In this document: piece after piece, positions 19,351 to 27,413 of the stretch
Position numbering within the stretch: the first letter of the stretch is position 1
Layout of the letters: each line of letters opens with the position of its first letter
Assembly (NCBI GenBank): GCA_943370595.1
Contig: CALRRO020000013.1
Span: 62,001 to 126,000 of the forward strand
Length of the DNA stretch: 64,000 bases
Origin: Piscinibacter sp943370595
GTDB lineage: Bacteria; Pseudomonadota; Gammaproteobacteria; Burkholderiales; Burkholderiaceae_C
Direction of reading: 5' to 3'
Notes under the pieces: generated by a model
Seen by the model: the letters and a program-made list of their open reading frames with translations, nothing else
Told to the model about the DNA's origin: nothing
Databases searched by the model: none
Program-made: the position numbers and the translations under genes

Positions 19351-20061
19351 ATGAACAAGGTGTACCCGAGCGCGGCCAAGGCGCTCGAAGGCATCGTGCA
19401 CGACGGGCAGTTGCTCGCCGTGGGCGGCTTCGGCCTGTGCGGCATTCCGGAAGCCCTGATCGCCGCGCTGCGCGACTCGAAGGCGAAGAACCTCACGGTG
19501 ATCTCGAACAACGCCGGCGTCGACGGCTTCGGCCTCGGCCAGCTGCTCGAGACGCGCCAGATCAAGAAGATGATCTCCAGCTACGTCGGCGAGAACAAGG
19601 AGTTCGAGCGCCAGTACCTGGCCGGCGAGCTCGAGCTCGAGTTCACGCCGCAGGGCACGCTGGCCGAGAAGCTGCGCGCCGGCGGCGCCGGCATCCCGGC
19701 CTTCTTCACGCGCACCGGCGTGGGCACGCTGGTGGCCGAGGGCAAGGAACTGCGCGACTTCGACGGCCACACCTACGTGATGGAGCGTTCGCTGGTGCCC
19801 GACGTGTCGCTGGCCAAGGCCTGGAAGGCCGACAAGAGCGGCAACCTGATCTTCCGCCGCACCGCACGCAACTTCAACCCGGCGGCGATCATGGCCGGGC
19901 GCATCAGCGTGGTCGAAGTGGAAGAGATCGTCGAGACCGGCACCTTCGACCCGGACGCCGTGCACCTGCCGGGCATCTACGTGCACCGCCTGGTGCTCAA
20001 TGCGACGCCCGAGAAGCGCATCGAGAAGCGCACGACGAAGCAGAACCCCAAAGGAGCTTGA
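19351..20061 (+). CDS. scoA: 3-oxoacid CoA-transferase subunit A
   Basis: The 236-residue alpha subunit of succinyl-CoA:3-ketoacid CoA-transferase, which moves CoA from succinyl-CoA to acetoacetate and so opens ketone-body and polyhydroxybutyrate-derived acetoacetate use. The opening VGGFGLCGIPE is the CoA-binding glycine-rich signature. AGGAG at 19339-19343 is 7 nt before the ATG. The beta-subunit gene starts one nt after its stop. The divergent PAS-LuxR gene and the TACGTA boxes suggest local control. Confidence 0.95.
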   Translation: MNKVYPSAAKALEGIVHDGQLLAVGGFGLCGIPEALIAALRDSKAKNLTVISNNAGVDGFGLGQLLETRQIKKMISSYVGENKEFERQYLAGELELEFTPQGTLAEKLRAGGAGIPAFFTRTGVGTLVAEGKELRDFDGHTYVMERSLVPDVSLAKAWKADKSGNLIFRRTARNFNPAAIMAGRISVVEVEEIVETGTFDPDAVHLPGIYVHRLVLNATPEKRIEKRTTKQNPKGA

Positions 20062-20062
20062 G

Positions 20063-20701
20063 ATGGCCTGGACCCACGATGAAATGGCGGCGCGTGCCGC
20101 CAAGGAACTCGCCGACGGCTTCTATGTGAACCTCGGCATCGGCCTGCCGACGCTGGTGGCCAACTTCGTCGACCCGAAGATCACCGTCTGGCTGCAGAGC
20201 GAGAACGGCATGCTCGGCATCGGCGCCTTCCCCGACGAGAGCGAGGTCGACGCCGACCTGATCAACGCCGGCAAGCAGACCGTCACCACGCTGCCGGGTT
20301 CGAGCATCTTCGGCAGCCACGACAGCTTCGCGATGATCCGCGGCGGCAAGATCAACCTGTCCATCCTCGGCGCGATGCAGGTCAGCGAGAAGGGCGACCT
20401 GGCCAACTGGATGATCCCGGGCAAGATGGTCAAGGGCATGGGCGGCGCCATGGACCTGGTGGCCGGCGTGAAGAGCGTGGTCGTGCTGATGGAGCACGTG
20501 GCGCGCAAGAAGGACGGTGGCTTCGACCTGAAGATCCTGCCCCAGTGCACGCTGCCGCTGACCGGCGTGGGCGTGGTCGACCGCATCATCACCGACCTCG
20601 CCGTGCTCGACGTGACGCCGCACGGCCTGAAGATCGTCGAACTGGCCCCGGGCGTGACGCGCGAGGAAGTCCAGTCCAAGACCGGCGTGACGCTGCAGTG
20701 A
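20063..20701 (+). CDS. scoB: 3-oxoacid CoA-transferase subunit B
   Basis: The 212-residue beta subunit of the CoA-transferase. The active-site Glu is Glu47 in the SENGMLGIG motif, which forms the glutamyl-CoA thioester. YVNLGIGLPTLVANF near the N-terminus is also conserved. It is separated from scoA by one nt and uses the AAGGAG at the end of scoA as its ribosome site, so the subunits are made together in equal amounts. It converges with pyrD, 6 nt away. Confidence 0.95.
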   Translation: MAWTHDEMAARAAKELADGFYVNLGIGLPTLVANFVDPKITVWLQSENGMLGIGAFPDESEVDADLINAGKQTVTTLPGSSIFGSHDSFAMIRGGKINLSILGAMQVSEKGDLANWMIPGKMVKGMGGAMDLVAGVKSVVVLMEHVARKKDGGFDLKILPQCTLPLTGVGVVDRIITDLAVLDVTPHGLKIVELAPGVTREEVQSKTGVTLQ

Positions 20702-20707
20702 GGCCGA

Positions 20708-21748
20708 TCAGCCGCGCGCCTTGAGTGCACGCGCGGCTTCGGTCACCAGCGGCGGGCCGCCGTAGATAAAGCCGGTGTAGATCTGCACCAGGTCGGCGCC
20801 GGCATCGCGCTTGGCCGCCGCATCGGCACCACTCATCACGCCGCCCACGCCGATGATCGGGTAGGCGCTGCCCAGTTCGGCGCGCAGCAGCCGGATGACC
20901 CGGTTGCTCGCCTCGAACACCGGTGCGCCGGAGAGGCCACCGGCCTCCTCGCCGTGCGGCAAATGCTTGACCGCATCGCGGGCGATGGTGGTGTTGGTCG
21001 CGATCACGCCATCGATGCCGTTCTTGCGCAGCGTCGCCGCGATCACCCGGACCTGGGCTTCCTCGAGGTCGGGGGCGATCTTCACGAACACCGGCACGCT
21101 GCGGCCGTGCTCACGCTGCAGCGCCGCCTTGCGTTCCTGCACCGCCGAGAGCAGCGCATCGAGCGCTTCGTCGCTCTGCAGCGCGCGCAGGTTCTTCGTG
21201 TTCGGGCTGGAGATGTTGACCGTCACGTAGTCCGCGTGCGGGTAAACACCGGCCAGGCCGATCAAGTAGTCGTCGACGGCACGCTCGATCGGCGTGGCGG
21301 CGTTCTTGCCGATGTTCAGGCCGAGGATGCCTCCCTTGGCACGGAAGCTGGCGCGCCCGACATTGGCGAGAAACGCATCGAGCCCGTCGTTGTTGAAGCC
21401 CAGCCGGTTGATCAGCGCGCGGGCCTGCGGCAGGCGAAACATGCGCGGCTTCGGGTTGCCCGGCTGCGCCTTGGGCGTGACCGTGCCGACCTCGACGAAG
21501 CCGAAGCCCATCGCCCCCAGGCCGTCGATGCAGCGGCCATTCTTGTCCAACCCGGCGGCGAGGCCAATGCGGTTCGGGAAGCGCAGGCCGGCCACCGTCA
21601 CCGGGTCATCGATGCGCGTCTGCGCGACCGTGCACAGCAGCGGCGTGTGCTGGATGCGCGCCAGCGCGCCGAGCGTGAGGTCGTGGGCACGTTCCGGATC
21701 GAGTTCGAAGAGGAAGGAGCGCGCCAGCGGGTAGGGGACGAAGGCCAT
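20708..21748 (-). CDS. pyrD: dihydroorotate dehydrogenase (quinone), class 2
   Basis: A 346-residue class 2 dihydroorotate dehydrogenase, the membrane-associated FMN enzyme that passes electrons from dihydroorotate to quinone in pyrimidine synthesis. The N-terminal helix region (YPLARSFLFELDPERAHDLTLG) is the class 2 membrane-binding extension; NRIGLAAGLDKNG, NISSPNT and the FMN-phosphate IGVGGV blocks are intact. The ATG at 21748 is preferred to the TTG two codons upstream. It is divergent from rpiA across 63 nt that contain a GGATAATCC palindrome. Confidence 0.95.
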   Translation of the reverse strand: MAFVPYPLARSFLFELDPERAHDLTLGALARIQHTPLLCTVAQTRIDDPVTVAGLRFPNRIGLAAGLDKNGRCIDGLGAMGFGFVEVGTVTPKAQPGNPKPRMFRLPQARALINRLGFNNDGLDAFLANVGRASFRAKGGILGLNIGKNAATPIERAVDDYLIGLAGVYPHADYVTVNISSPNTKNLRALQSDEALDALLSAVQERKAALQREHGRSVPVFVKIAPDLEEAQVRVIAATLRKNGIDGVIATNTTIARDAVKHLPHGEEAGGLSGAPVFEASNRVIRLLRAELGSAYPIIGVGGVMSGADAAAKRDAGADLVQIYTGFIYGGPPLVTEAARALKARG

Positions 21749-21811
21749 GCACAAGGGTCCGGGGATAATCCGCGGATTGTCTCAAACCCCTGCCAATCGA
21801 CCGCCCACCCC

Positions 21812-22471
21812 ATGACCCAGGACGAACTCAAGGCCCTCGTCGGCCAGGCCGCGCTGGCCTACGTGCAACCCGGCAGCATGGTCGGCGTGGGCACGGGCTC
21901 GACGGTGAACTGCTTCATTGATGCGCTGGCCACGATCAAGGACCGCATCGCCGGCGCCGTCTCGAGCAGCGAGAAGAGCACGCAGCGGCTGCAGGCGCAT
22001 GGCATCACCGTGCTCGACAGCAACAGCGTCGAGCGCATCCCGGTCTACATCGACGGCGCCGACGAGATCGACCACGGCGGCCACATGATCAAGGGCGGCG
22101 GCGCCGCGCTGACGCGCGAGAAGATCGTCGCCGACCTGGCCGAGCGCTTCGTCTGCATCGCCGACGAGTCCAAGCTGGTGACGACGCTCGGCCGCTTCCC
22201 GCTGCCGGTGGAGGTGATCCCGATGGCCACCGCGCAGGTGGCGCGGCGCTTCGCGTCGCTGGGCGGTGAGGCGGTGCTGCGCGAAGGCGTGGTCACCGAC
22301 AACGGCGGCTGCATCCTCGACGTCAGGGGCCTGTCCATCACCGACCCGCTGGCGACGGAGCAGGAAGTGAATCAATGGCCCGGCGTGGTGACGGTGGGCA
22401 TCTTCGCGCGGCATCGTGCACGCGTGTGCCTGCTCGGCACAGCACAGGGCGTGAAGACACTCAGTTTCTGA
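21812..22471 (+). CDS. rpiA: ribose-5-phosphate isomerase A
   Basis: A 219-residue RpiA, interconverting ribose-5-phosphate and ribulose-5-phosphate in the pentose-phosphate pathway. Signatures include the VGVGTGSTVN loop, SSSEKST, DGADEID with the active-site Asp residues, and the KGGGAALTREKIV block. Length is typical. The long in-frame upstream extension is antisense to pyrD and is rejected. A GATAAT lies in the shared pyrD/rpiA gap. Confidence 0.95.
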   Translation: MTQDELKALVGQAALAYVQPGSMVGVGTGSTVNCFIDALATIKDRIAGAVSSSEKSTQRLQAHGITVLDSNSVERIPVYIDGADEIDHGGHMIKGGGAALTREKIVADLAERFVCIADESKLVTTLGRFPLPVEVIPMATAQVARRFASLGGEAVLREGVVTDNGGCILDVRGLSITDPLATEQEVNQWPGVVTVGIFARHRARVCLLGTAQGVKTLSF

Positions 22472-22559
22472 ATGCCTCGCGGCGCGCGGCGCCGAAAAGC
22501 GCGTAACCTCGCGCCTGTCGCGTCGCGAGGCGCCGATCACTCCGGGAAGGACCGCACGC

Positions 22560-22745
22560 ATGGCGAAGCCGAACTATTCGTACGAGAAGCGCCAGCGCGA
22601 GCTGGCAAAGAAGAAGAAGAAGGAAGAGAAGGCCCGCGAAAAGGCCGAACGCAAGACCGGCGGCGGCCCCGCCGGCGAGGGCGAGTCCCCCGAGGCCGAC
22701 GGCGAGGCCGTCACGCCGTCCGAACCGGCGCCGGGCTCGAACTGA
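22560..22745 (+). CDS. small lysine/glutamate-rich conserved hypothetical protein
   Basis: A 61-residue protein with N-terminal half MAKPNYSYEKRQRELAKKKK, extremely rich in Lys, Arg and Glu, followed by a Gly/Pro/Glu-rich acidic tail. The opening looks like a family of very small basic proteins I recall in Burkholderiales, but no function is known. It should be mostly disordered or a single charged helix. GGGAAGGA lies 9 nt before the ATG. Its last 35 nt overlap the end of mnmC on the opposite strand. Confidence 0.75.
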   Translation: MAKPNYSYEKRQRELAKKKKKEEKAREKAERKTGGGPAGEGESPEADGEAVTPSEPAPGSN

Positions 22746-24666
22746 GCGACTTGCGCCGCTCCCGCGCCGCGAAGCGGGCGGGGTCGACGGCGTCCATCAG
22801 GCTCGCCTCCACCGGCGACGGCGCGGCAGTCACCCAGGCTGCGATCAGCCTTGCCCCCAGTGCCGACATGCCGATGCCCCGCGAGCCCAGTGCGGTGAAC
22901 ACGAACAGCCCGTCGCGGCGCGGCACGAAGCGCGGCTGATCGGCAGAACCCACGGCGGATGACGCCTCGTCTGGCGCCGCGCCGATGACCGGCAGGCGGT
23001 CGACCGCCGTGCAGCGCCAGCCTACCCGCCCCGTCAGTTCATCAGGCTGCAGAGCCGCATGCTCACCCGTCAGCGCGGCCAGCCGCTCGAGGTTGATGGC
23101 GTGGTCGGCCTCGCGCACTGAAGAGTCGTTGTCGTCCCGCTGCGTCGTGGCGCCGAAGACCGCCTGGCCATCCACGGCGGGCAGCAGGTAGCCCGAACCG
23201 GCCACGGGCACGCGTGGCAGCGGCAGCGAGGCGGCCGGGGCGATGCTGATCTGCCCGCGGATCGATTCGATCGGCCAGTGCTCGGTGGCCAGCAGGCGCA
23301 TCGCCTCCGAGCCGTTGGCCAGCACCACCGTGGTCGACGAGGCAAGCACCTCGCCGCGCGAATCGATGGCCGACCAGACCGCGCCCTCGTTGCGCAGCTG
23401 GGCGACTTCCGCGTCGCCGCACCACTGCACGAGCGGCCCCGCGCGGCGCAGGTACCAGGCCGACAGCGCACCCGGCGCCAGCCAGCCGCCTCCGGGATAG
23501 AACCAGGCCGGGCCGGCCAAGGGCAGGCCTGCCTGGCGCGAGGCTTCCTCCGCGTCGAGCGCATCGACGTACGACGGAGGCAGGCCGAGGCGCTGCAGCA
23601 GGCTGCGCATCGCGTCGACATCCTGGAACGCGTGCTCTAGCCGCAGCAGGCCGTCGACGGCACCGGGCACGCCCTCGGCGATCGCCTCCCGCGCGACCGG
23701 GGCGAAGGCCAGTGCCGCGGCGCGGTGCCAGCGGGCGTGCAGGCCATCGTCACGCGTCACGACGCCGTGGAACAGGCCGGCCGGGTTGCCTGATGCTTCG
23801 CTGGCCGGCGCCGGATGTCGCTCGAGCACGGTGCTGCGCCAACCCAGTTCAGCCAGCGCCCAGGCGGCGGCGCAGCCGGCCAGCCCGCCGCCGATGACCA
23901 GCGCGTGCCGCTCGACCTCGCGCACCTGCGGACGGCCGGGCGGGGCGGAGCGGCGTGTCGAGGGCGGCACGAAGTTCGCCACGGTGATGTCGCGCTTGCC
24001 GCCGTGGCCCGGGACCTTGCGAACCTCGAACCCGGCGGCGCGCAGGCCGTCGCGCACCGGCCGGGCCACAGACCAGGTGGATGCGGTGGCGCCCGGCGCG
24101 GCCAAGCGCGCGAGCGACTTGAGCAGCCGCGGCTCCCACATGCGCGGATTGCGATCGGGGGCAAAGCCATCGAGGAAGAAGGCATCGACGCGCGCCACCC
24201 ACTCGGGCAGCCAGTCGGCCACGTCGCCGAAGGCCAGGTGCAGTCGGATCCGCCCGGTCTCGAAGTGCAGCGTGTGCAGCCCCGGCACGAGCGGCGGCCA
24301 CTGCCGCACGAGTTCGTCGGCGAGCGGCCGGACCACCGCGTCGCGCGGCCAGGCCGCCAGGTCCTCGGCGCGGGGCGGATGCAGTTCGACCGAGAGAACG
24401 TGCAGATGTTCGCAGCGCTGCGCATCAGACCGCCAGGCCGCCCAGGTGGCGAGAAAGTTGTTGCCCAGCCCGAAGCCGGTCTCCGCGATCACGAAACGTT
24501 CGCGCGCCGCCCAGCGCTGCGGCAGGCCGTTGCCGGCCAGGAAGACGTGCCGGGCCTGCTCGACGGCGCCGGCGCGCGGGTGGTACACGTCGCCGAACGC
24601 GGTCGCGAAGGGCAGGCCGTCGGCGTTGGTCTCGATCTGCGCGGCGACGATCGGCGCAGTCTTCAT
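22711..24666 (-). CDS. mnmC: bifunctional tRNA 5-methylaminomethyl-2-thiouridine biosynthesis protein MnmC
   Basis: A 651-residue two-domain enzyme finishing mnm5s2U34 in tRNA. The N-terminal about 230 residues form the SAM-dependent methyltransferase (AETGFGLGNNFLATW SAM loop; DAFFLDGFAPDRNPRMW active-site block). The C-terminal part is the FAD oxidoreductase that removes the carboxymethyl group (ALVIGGGLAGCAAAW FAD loop). The ATG at 24666 is chosen because the upstream DUF3445 gene stops inside it (4-nt ATGA overlap). Its 3' end overlaps a small convergent gene by 35 nt. Confidence 0.94.
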   Translation of the reverse strand: MKTAPIVAAQIETNADGLPFATAFGDVYHPRAGAVEQARHVFLAGNGLPQRWAARERFVIAETGFGLGNNFLATWAAWRSDAQRCEHLHVLSVELHPPRAEDLAAWPRDAVVRPLADELVRQWPPLVPGLHTLHFETGRIRLHLAFGDVADWLPEWVARVDAFFLDGFAPDRNPRMWEPRLLKSLARLAAPGATASTWSVARPVRDGLRAAGFEVRKVPGHGGKRDITVANFVPPSTRRSAPPGRPQVREVERHALVIGGGLAGCAAAWALAELGWRSTVLERHPAPASEASGNPAGLFHGVVTRDDGLHARWHRAAALAFAPVAREAIAEGVPGAVDGLLRLEHAFQDVDAMRSLLQRLGLPPSYVDALDAEEASRQAGLPLAGPAWFYPGGGWLAPGALSAWYLRRAGPLVQWCGDAEVAQLRNEGAVWSAIDSRGEVLASSTTVVLANGSEAMRLLATEHWPIESIRGQISIAPAASLPLPRVPVAGSGYLLPAVDGQAVFGATTQRDDNDSSVREADHAINLERLAALTGEHAALQPDELTGRVGWRCTAVDRLPVIGAAPDEASSAVGSADQPRFVPRRDGLFVFTALGSRGIGMSALGARLIAAWVTAAPSPVEASLMDAVDPARFAARERRKSLSSSPAPVRTA

Positions 24667-25595
24667 TGCCTCGCGGCCAGCCACTCGAGCAGGCGGTCGC
24701 GCGCGCTCGCCAGGCCTCGGTAGGCGAGCACGGCGTCGCTCATGCTGGCCAGCGCGGCATGCACGGCTGCCGCCTGCTCGGGCGTGCCGACGGCCTCGAC
24801 CAGAGGGCGGCTTTCGACATGGATGGTGAAGATGGCCTGCCGCGCATCGGGCAACGGGATGAAGGACTGCCGTTCGCTGCGGAAGTTCGCCAGCCCCGCC
24901 AGCGCCGCGGCATCGGCCTGCTCCGGCCAGCGCGACGCGGGAACGCGAAGCGGGTGCATGTCCAGCCGCGGCTCGGGCGTGATCGTCCAGACGAAGCGTT
25001 CCCAGCGCTGCGCGCCAGTCACCAGCCGGGCCAGGTGATCGCTGGCGGTGAGCAGCAGGCGGTTGTCTGCGACGGGCGCGTGGACCTCGGCGAAATGGCG
25101 GCCGACCTTGTCCTGCGGCGCCCAGTGCGAGGGCAGGCAGACGGCGAGCCAGGGAATGCGTGCGGTGTTGCCGTCGATCACGGCGAAGTCCTCGGCGAAT
25201 GCCAGGCTCAGCAAGCCGGCCAGACGCCACGGTGCCGGCAGCGCGGCGAGGCAGGCGCCGATGTCCGGCGCGCCATTGCCCTGCACGGCGAAGGTGTCGG
25301 TGTCGATCGACCACCCGAGCAGCGCAGCGTCCCAGCCCGACGGGCCGCGGCGCCGCCAGGCCTGCGGATGCTCGGCGGCGGCCTGTTCGCACAGTCGCTG
25401 CAACGCCGGCGTGGCGTCGAAGCCGGCGGCCGCCACCAGGGCCTGCTCTGCATGGCGCGCGAGCACGAGCAGCTTCTCGGTCAGCGCCCTGTCGCCGAGC
25501 CGGTTGGGCGTGAGCTGCGAGGCTCCAGGTGGCAGCGGGCGCAGCCCCGGCTGCATGCGGAACGGCGCGGTGACGGCGGTGAAGTCGAACGGCAT
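24663..25595 (-). CDS. DUF3445 (haem-dependent oxidative N-demethylase-like) protein
   Basis: A 310-residue DUF3445 protein. Family relatives include the haem-binding alpha subunit of an oxidative N-demethylase acting on dimethylamine. Features that fit are DNTARIPWLAVCLPSHWAPQDKVGRHFAEVHAPV (described here by its DGNTARI, CLPSHWAPQDK and HFAEVHAP segments) and the C-terminal SFIPLPDARQAIFTIHVE block. It overlaps mnmC by 4 nt, so the two are co-translated. No N-demethylase partner subunit is present in this window. The function here is unknown. Confidence 0.75.
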   Translation of the reverse strand: MPFDFTAVTAPFRMQPGLRPLPPGASQLTPNRLGDRALTEKLLVLARHAEQALVAAAGFDATPALQRLCEQAAAEHPQAWRRRGPSGWDAALLGWSIDTDTFAVQGNGAPDIGACLAALPAPWRLAGLLSLAFAEDFAVIDGNTARIPWLAVCLPSHWAPQDKVGRHFAEVHAPVADNRLLLTASDHLARLVTGAQRWERFVWTITPEPRLDMHPLRVPASRWPEQADAAALAGLANFRSERQSFIPLPDARQAIFTIHVESRPLVEAVGTPEQAAAVHAALASMSDAVLAYRGLASARDRLLEWLAARQ

Positions 25596-25629
25596 GGCCC
25601 GTGATGATGCCGAAGAAGTGGCGGCCCCA

Positions 25630-25657
25630 ACGAAACGGGCGCCCGAAGGCGCCCGTT
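25630..25657 (-). terminator. Rho-independent terminator of efp
   Basis: A 10-bp stem (25634-25643 with 25648-25657) with a TTCG tetraloop on the minus strand, followed by TTTCGTT. It lies 20 nt after the efp stop. Confidence 0.8.
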
Positions 25658-25676
25658 GTGCGGCAGCAGTGCCAGG

Positions 25677-26228
25677 TCAGACCCGCTTGCGGTACTCGTG
25701 CGTGCGGGTGTCGATCTCGATCTTGTCGCCGTTTTCGACGAACAGCGGCACGGCGATCTCGAAGCCGGTGGCGATCTTCGCCGGCTTCATCACCTTGCCA
25801 GAGGTGTCGCCCTTGACGGCCGGTTCGGTGGTCACTTCGCGCACCACCGAGGTGGGCAGTTCGACCGAGATCGCCTTGCCGTCATAGAACACCACCTCGA
25901 CGGACATGCCGTCTTCCAGGTAGCTGATCGCGTCACCCATGTTCTCGGCCTCGACCTCGAACTGGTTGTACTCGGTGTCCATGAAGACGTACATCGGGTC
26001 GGCGAAGTAGGAGTAGGTGCACTCCTTCTTGTCCAGCACGATCTGGTCCATCTTGTCGTCGGCCTTGAAGACGACTTCGGTGCCCGAGTTGTTCAGCAGG
26101 CTCTTGAGCTTCATGCGCACCGTGGCGGCGTTGCGGCCACCGCGGCTGTATTCGGTCTTGAGCACGACCATCGGGTCCTTGCCCTGCATGATCACGTTGC
26201 CGGCGCGGATTTCCTGTGCGATCTTCAT
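25677..26228 (-). CDS. efp: elongation factor P, arginine-32 type
   Basis: A 183-residue EF-P, which relieves ribosome stalling at polyproline stretches. The modification loop reads YSRGGRNAAT with Arg32 at the tip, the residue rhamnosylated by EarP, rather than the lysine of the EpmA/EpmB type. The matching glycosyltransferase gene earP lies 98 nt upstream on the same strand. A minus-strand TAGAAT overlaps the earP stop (26324-26329) and may give efp its own promoter. The several Pro-rich proteins in this window (TIR linker, TonB-like lipoprotein) are plausible clients. Confidence 0.96.
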   Translation of the reverse strand: MKIAQEIRAGNVIMQGKDPMVVLKTEYSRGGRNAATVRMKLKSLLNNSGTEVVFKADDKMDQIVLDKKECTYSYFADPMYVFMDTEYNQFEVEAENMGDAISYLEDGMSVEVVFYDGKAISVELPTSVVREVTTEPAVKGDTSGKVMKPAKIATGFEIAVPLFVENGDKIEIDTRTHEYRKRV

Positions 26229-26326
26229 GGTGACTTCCGGTGTTGCGGGTGACTCTCGGCATGAGGGCGCCGGGCACCTGGGGTGGCGTCGCGCGGGTCT
26301 TCCCTGCCGACGCAAAGCCCGCAATT

Positions 26327-27379
26327 CTAGCGCTTTTCGCGAACGAATCCGAGCAGCTGGGTGCCGAGGTCGGCTTGCGCGACCAGGTGCTCGCGCCACT
26401 GCAGTGCATGGCGGCGCCAGGCGGCGGGCTCGGGCCAGCGCAGCGCACCGCCCAGGCCGTTCCAGTAGCGCCACAGCGCGCGCAGATCGCTGGCGAAGCC
26501 GGGCTCGGCGCCGGCCAGATGGGCGTCGAGAAAGGCCTCGAGTTTCACCTCGTGGGCACCGTCGGACTGCGGATAGATCTGCCAGACGAACGGTGCGCCG
26601 GCCCACTGGGCGCGCACGAACGAATCCTCGCCACGCACGAAGTTCAGGTCACAGGACCACAGCAGGTGGTCGTAGTCGCCTTGCGCGAGCCAGGGCAGTT
26701 CGATCACTCGGGGGCGCGGCTGGCCGGCGTCGAGCATCCGGCGCAGTTGCTGCGTCGCCGGCCCCGGTGTGGTCAGCAACAGGGTCGGATTCAAGGCCAG
26801 CGACTCGATAGCGGCCGGCATTGCCGCGTTCTCGTAGCAGAACAGGCTGACCACCCGTTCGCCGGGTTGCGGCACCAGCCCCTGGCCTGCGAGCCAGCCG
26901 GCGGCATCGAAACCGGCTCGACGGGCAAGCAGATCCGGCTCGCGCAGCAGCCCGCCCGTGCGCACGGTGAACCCCGGGTAGAAGAAGCACTTCCGCAGCC
27001 CCGAGCCCGGCCCGCTGGACTGCGGCGAAGGCAGGCCGTGGCTGCGCTCGACGTAGCCCTCGGCGCTGAGGTACTCGAGATTGATCCAGCAGGGCGGCCG
27101 TGCCATCGCGGCCATGCGGGCGACGAAGCCGTCGGGTGGATCGCAGCCGAAGGCCTCGATCACCACATCGCCAGGGACGCTGCCCTCGCGCTGCGCGTCC
27201 GCCCAGGCGCGAACCTCGACGCCATGCGCACCCTGCGGCGCCATCCAGGCCAGCGCCGAAGCATCGTCGACCCACAGCCGAAGCCGCTCGCCGCGCGCGG
27301 CCAGATCCGCCGCCAGTCGCCAGCAGACGCCGAGATCGCCGTGGTTGTCGACCACGCGGCAGAACAGGTCCCAGAGCAT
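26327..27379 (-). CDS. earP: EF-P arginine rhamnosyltransferase EarP
   Basis: A 350-residue EarP (formerly DUF2331), a GT-B glycosyltransferase that transfers rhamnose from dTDP-beta-L-rhamnose to Arg32 of EF-P. The opening DLFCRVVDNHGDLGVCWRLA contains the conserved Asp residues of the active site, and DLNFVRGEDSFVRAQWAG is the nucleotide-sugar block near the C-terminus. It lies upstream of efp on the same strand. It is divergent from uvrC across only 34 nt, where two symmetric GATAAT boxes sit 8 nt before each start codon. Confidence 0.95.
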   Translation of the reverse strand: MLWDLFCRVVDNHGDLGVCWRLAADLAARGERLRLWVDDASALAWMAPQGAHGVEVRAWADAQREGSVPGDVVIEAFGCDPPDGFVARMAAMARPPCWINLEYLSAEGYVERSHGLPSPQSSGPGSGLRKCFFYPGFTVRTGGLLREPDLLARRAGFDAAGWLAGQGLVPQPGERVVSLFCYENAAMPAAIESLALNPTLLLTTPGPATQQLRRMLDAGQPRPRVIELPWLAQGDYDHLLWSCDLNFVRGEDSFVRAQWAGAPFVWQIYPQSDGAHEVKLEAFLDAHLAGAEPGFASDLRALWRYWNGLGGALRWPEPAAWRRHALQWREHLVAQADLGTQLLGFVREKR

Positions 27380-27385
27380 GGCGGA

Positions 27386-27407
27386 GGATTATCCGGCTCG
27401 ATAATCC
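27386..27407. promoter_or_regulatory. symmetric divergent -10 boxes for earP and uvrC
   Basis: GGATTAT (27386-27392) and ATAATCC (27401-27407) form a 7-bp inverted repeat. Read outward, each arm holds GATAAT exactly 8 nt before a start codon (earP ATG 27379; uvrC ATG 27414). Both transcripts would be leaderless or nearly so, and a protein bound here would cover both promoters. Confidence 0.5.
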
Positions 27408-27413
27408 GCGCCG

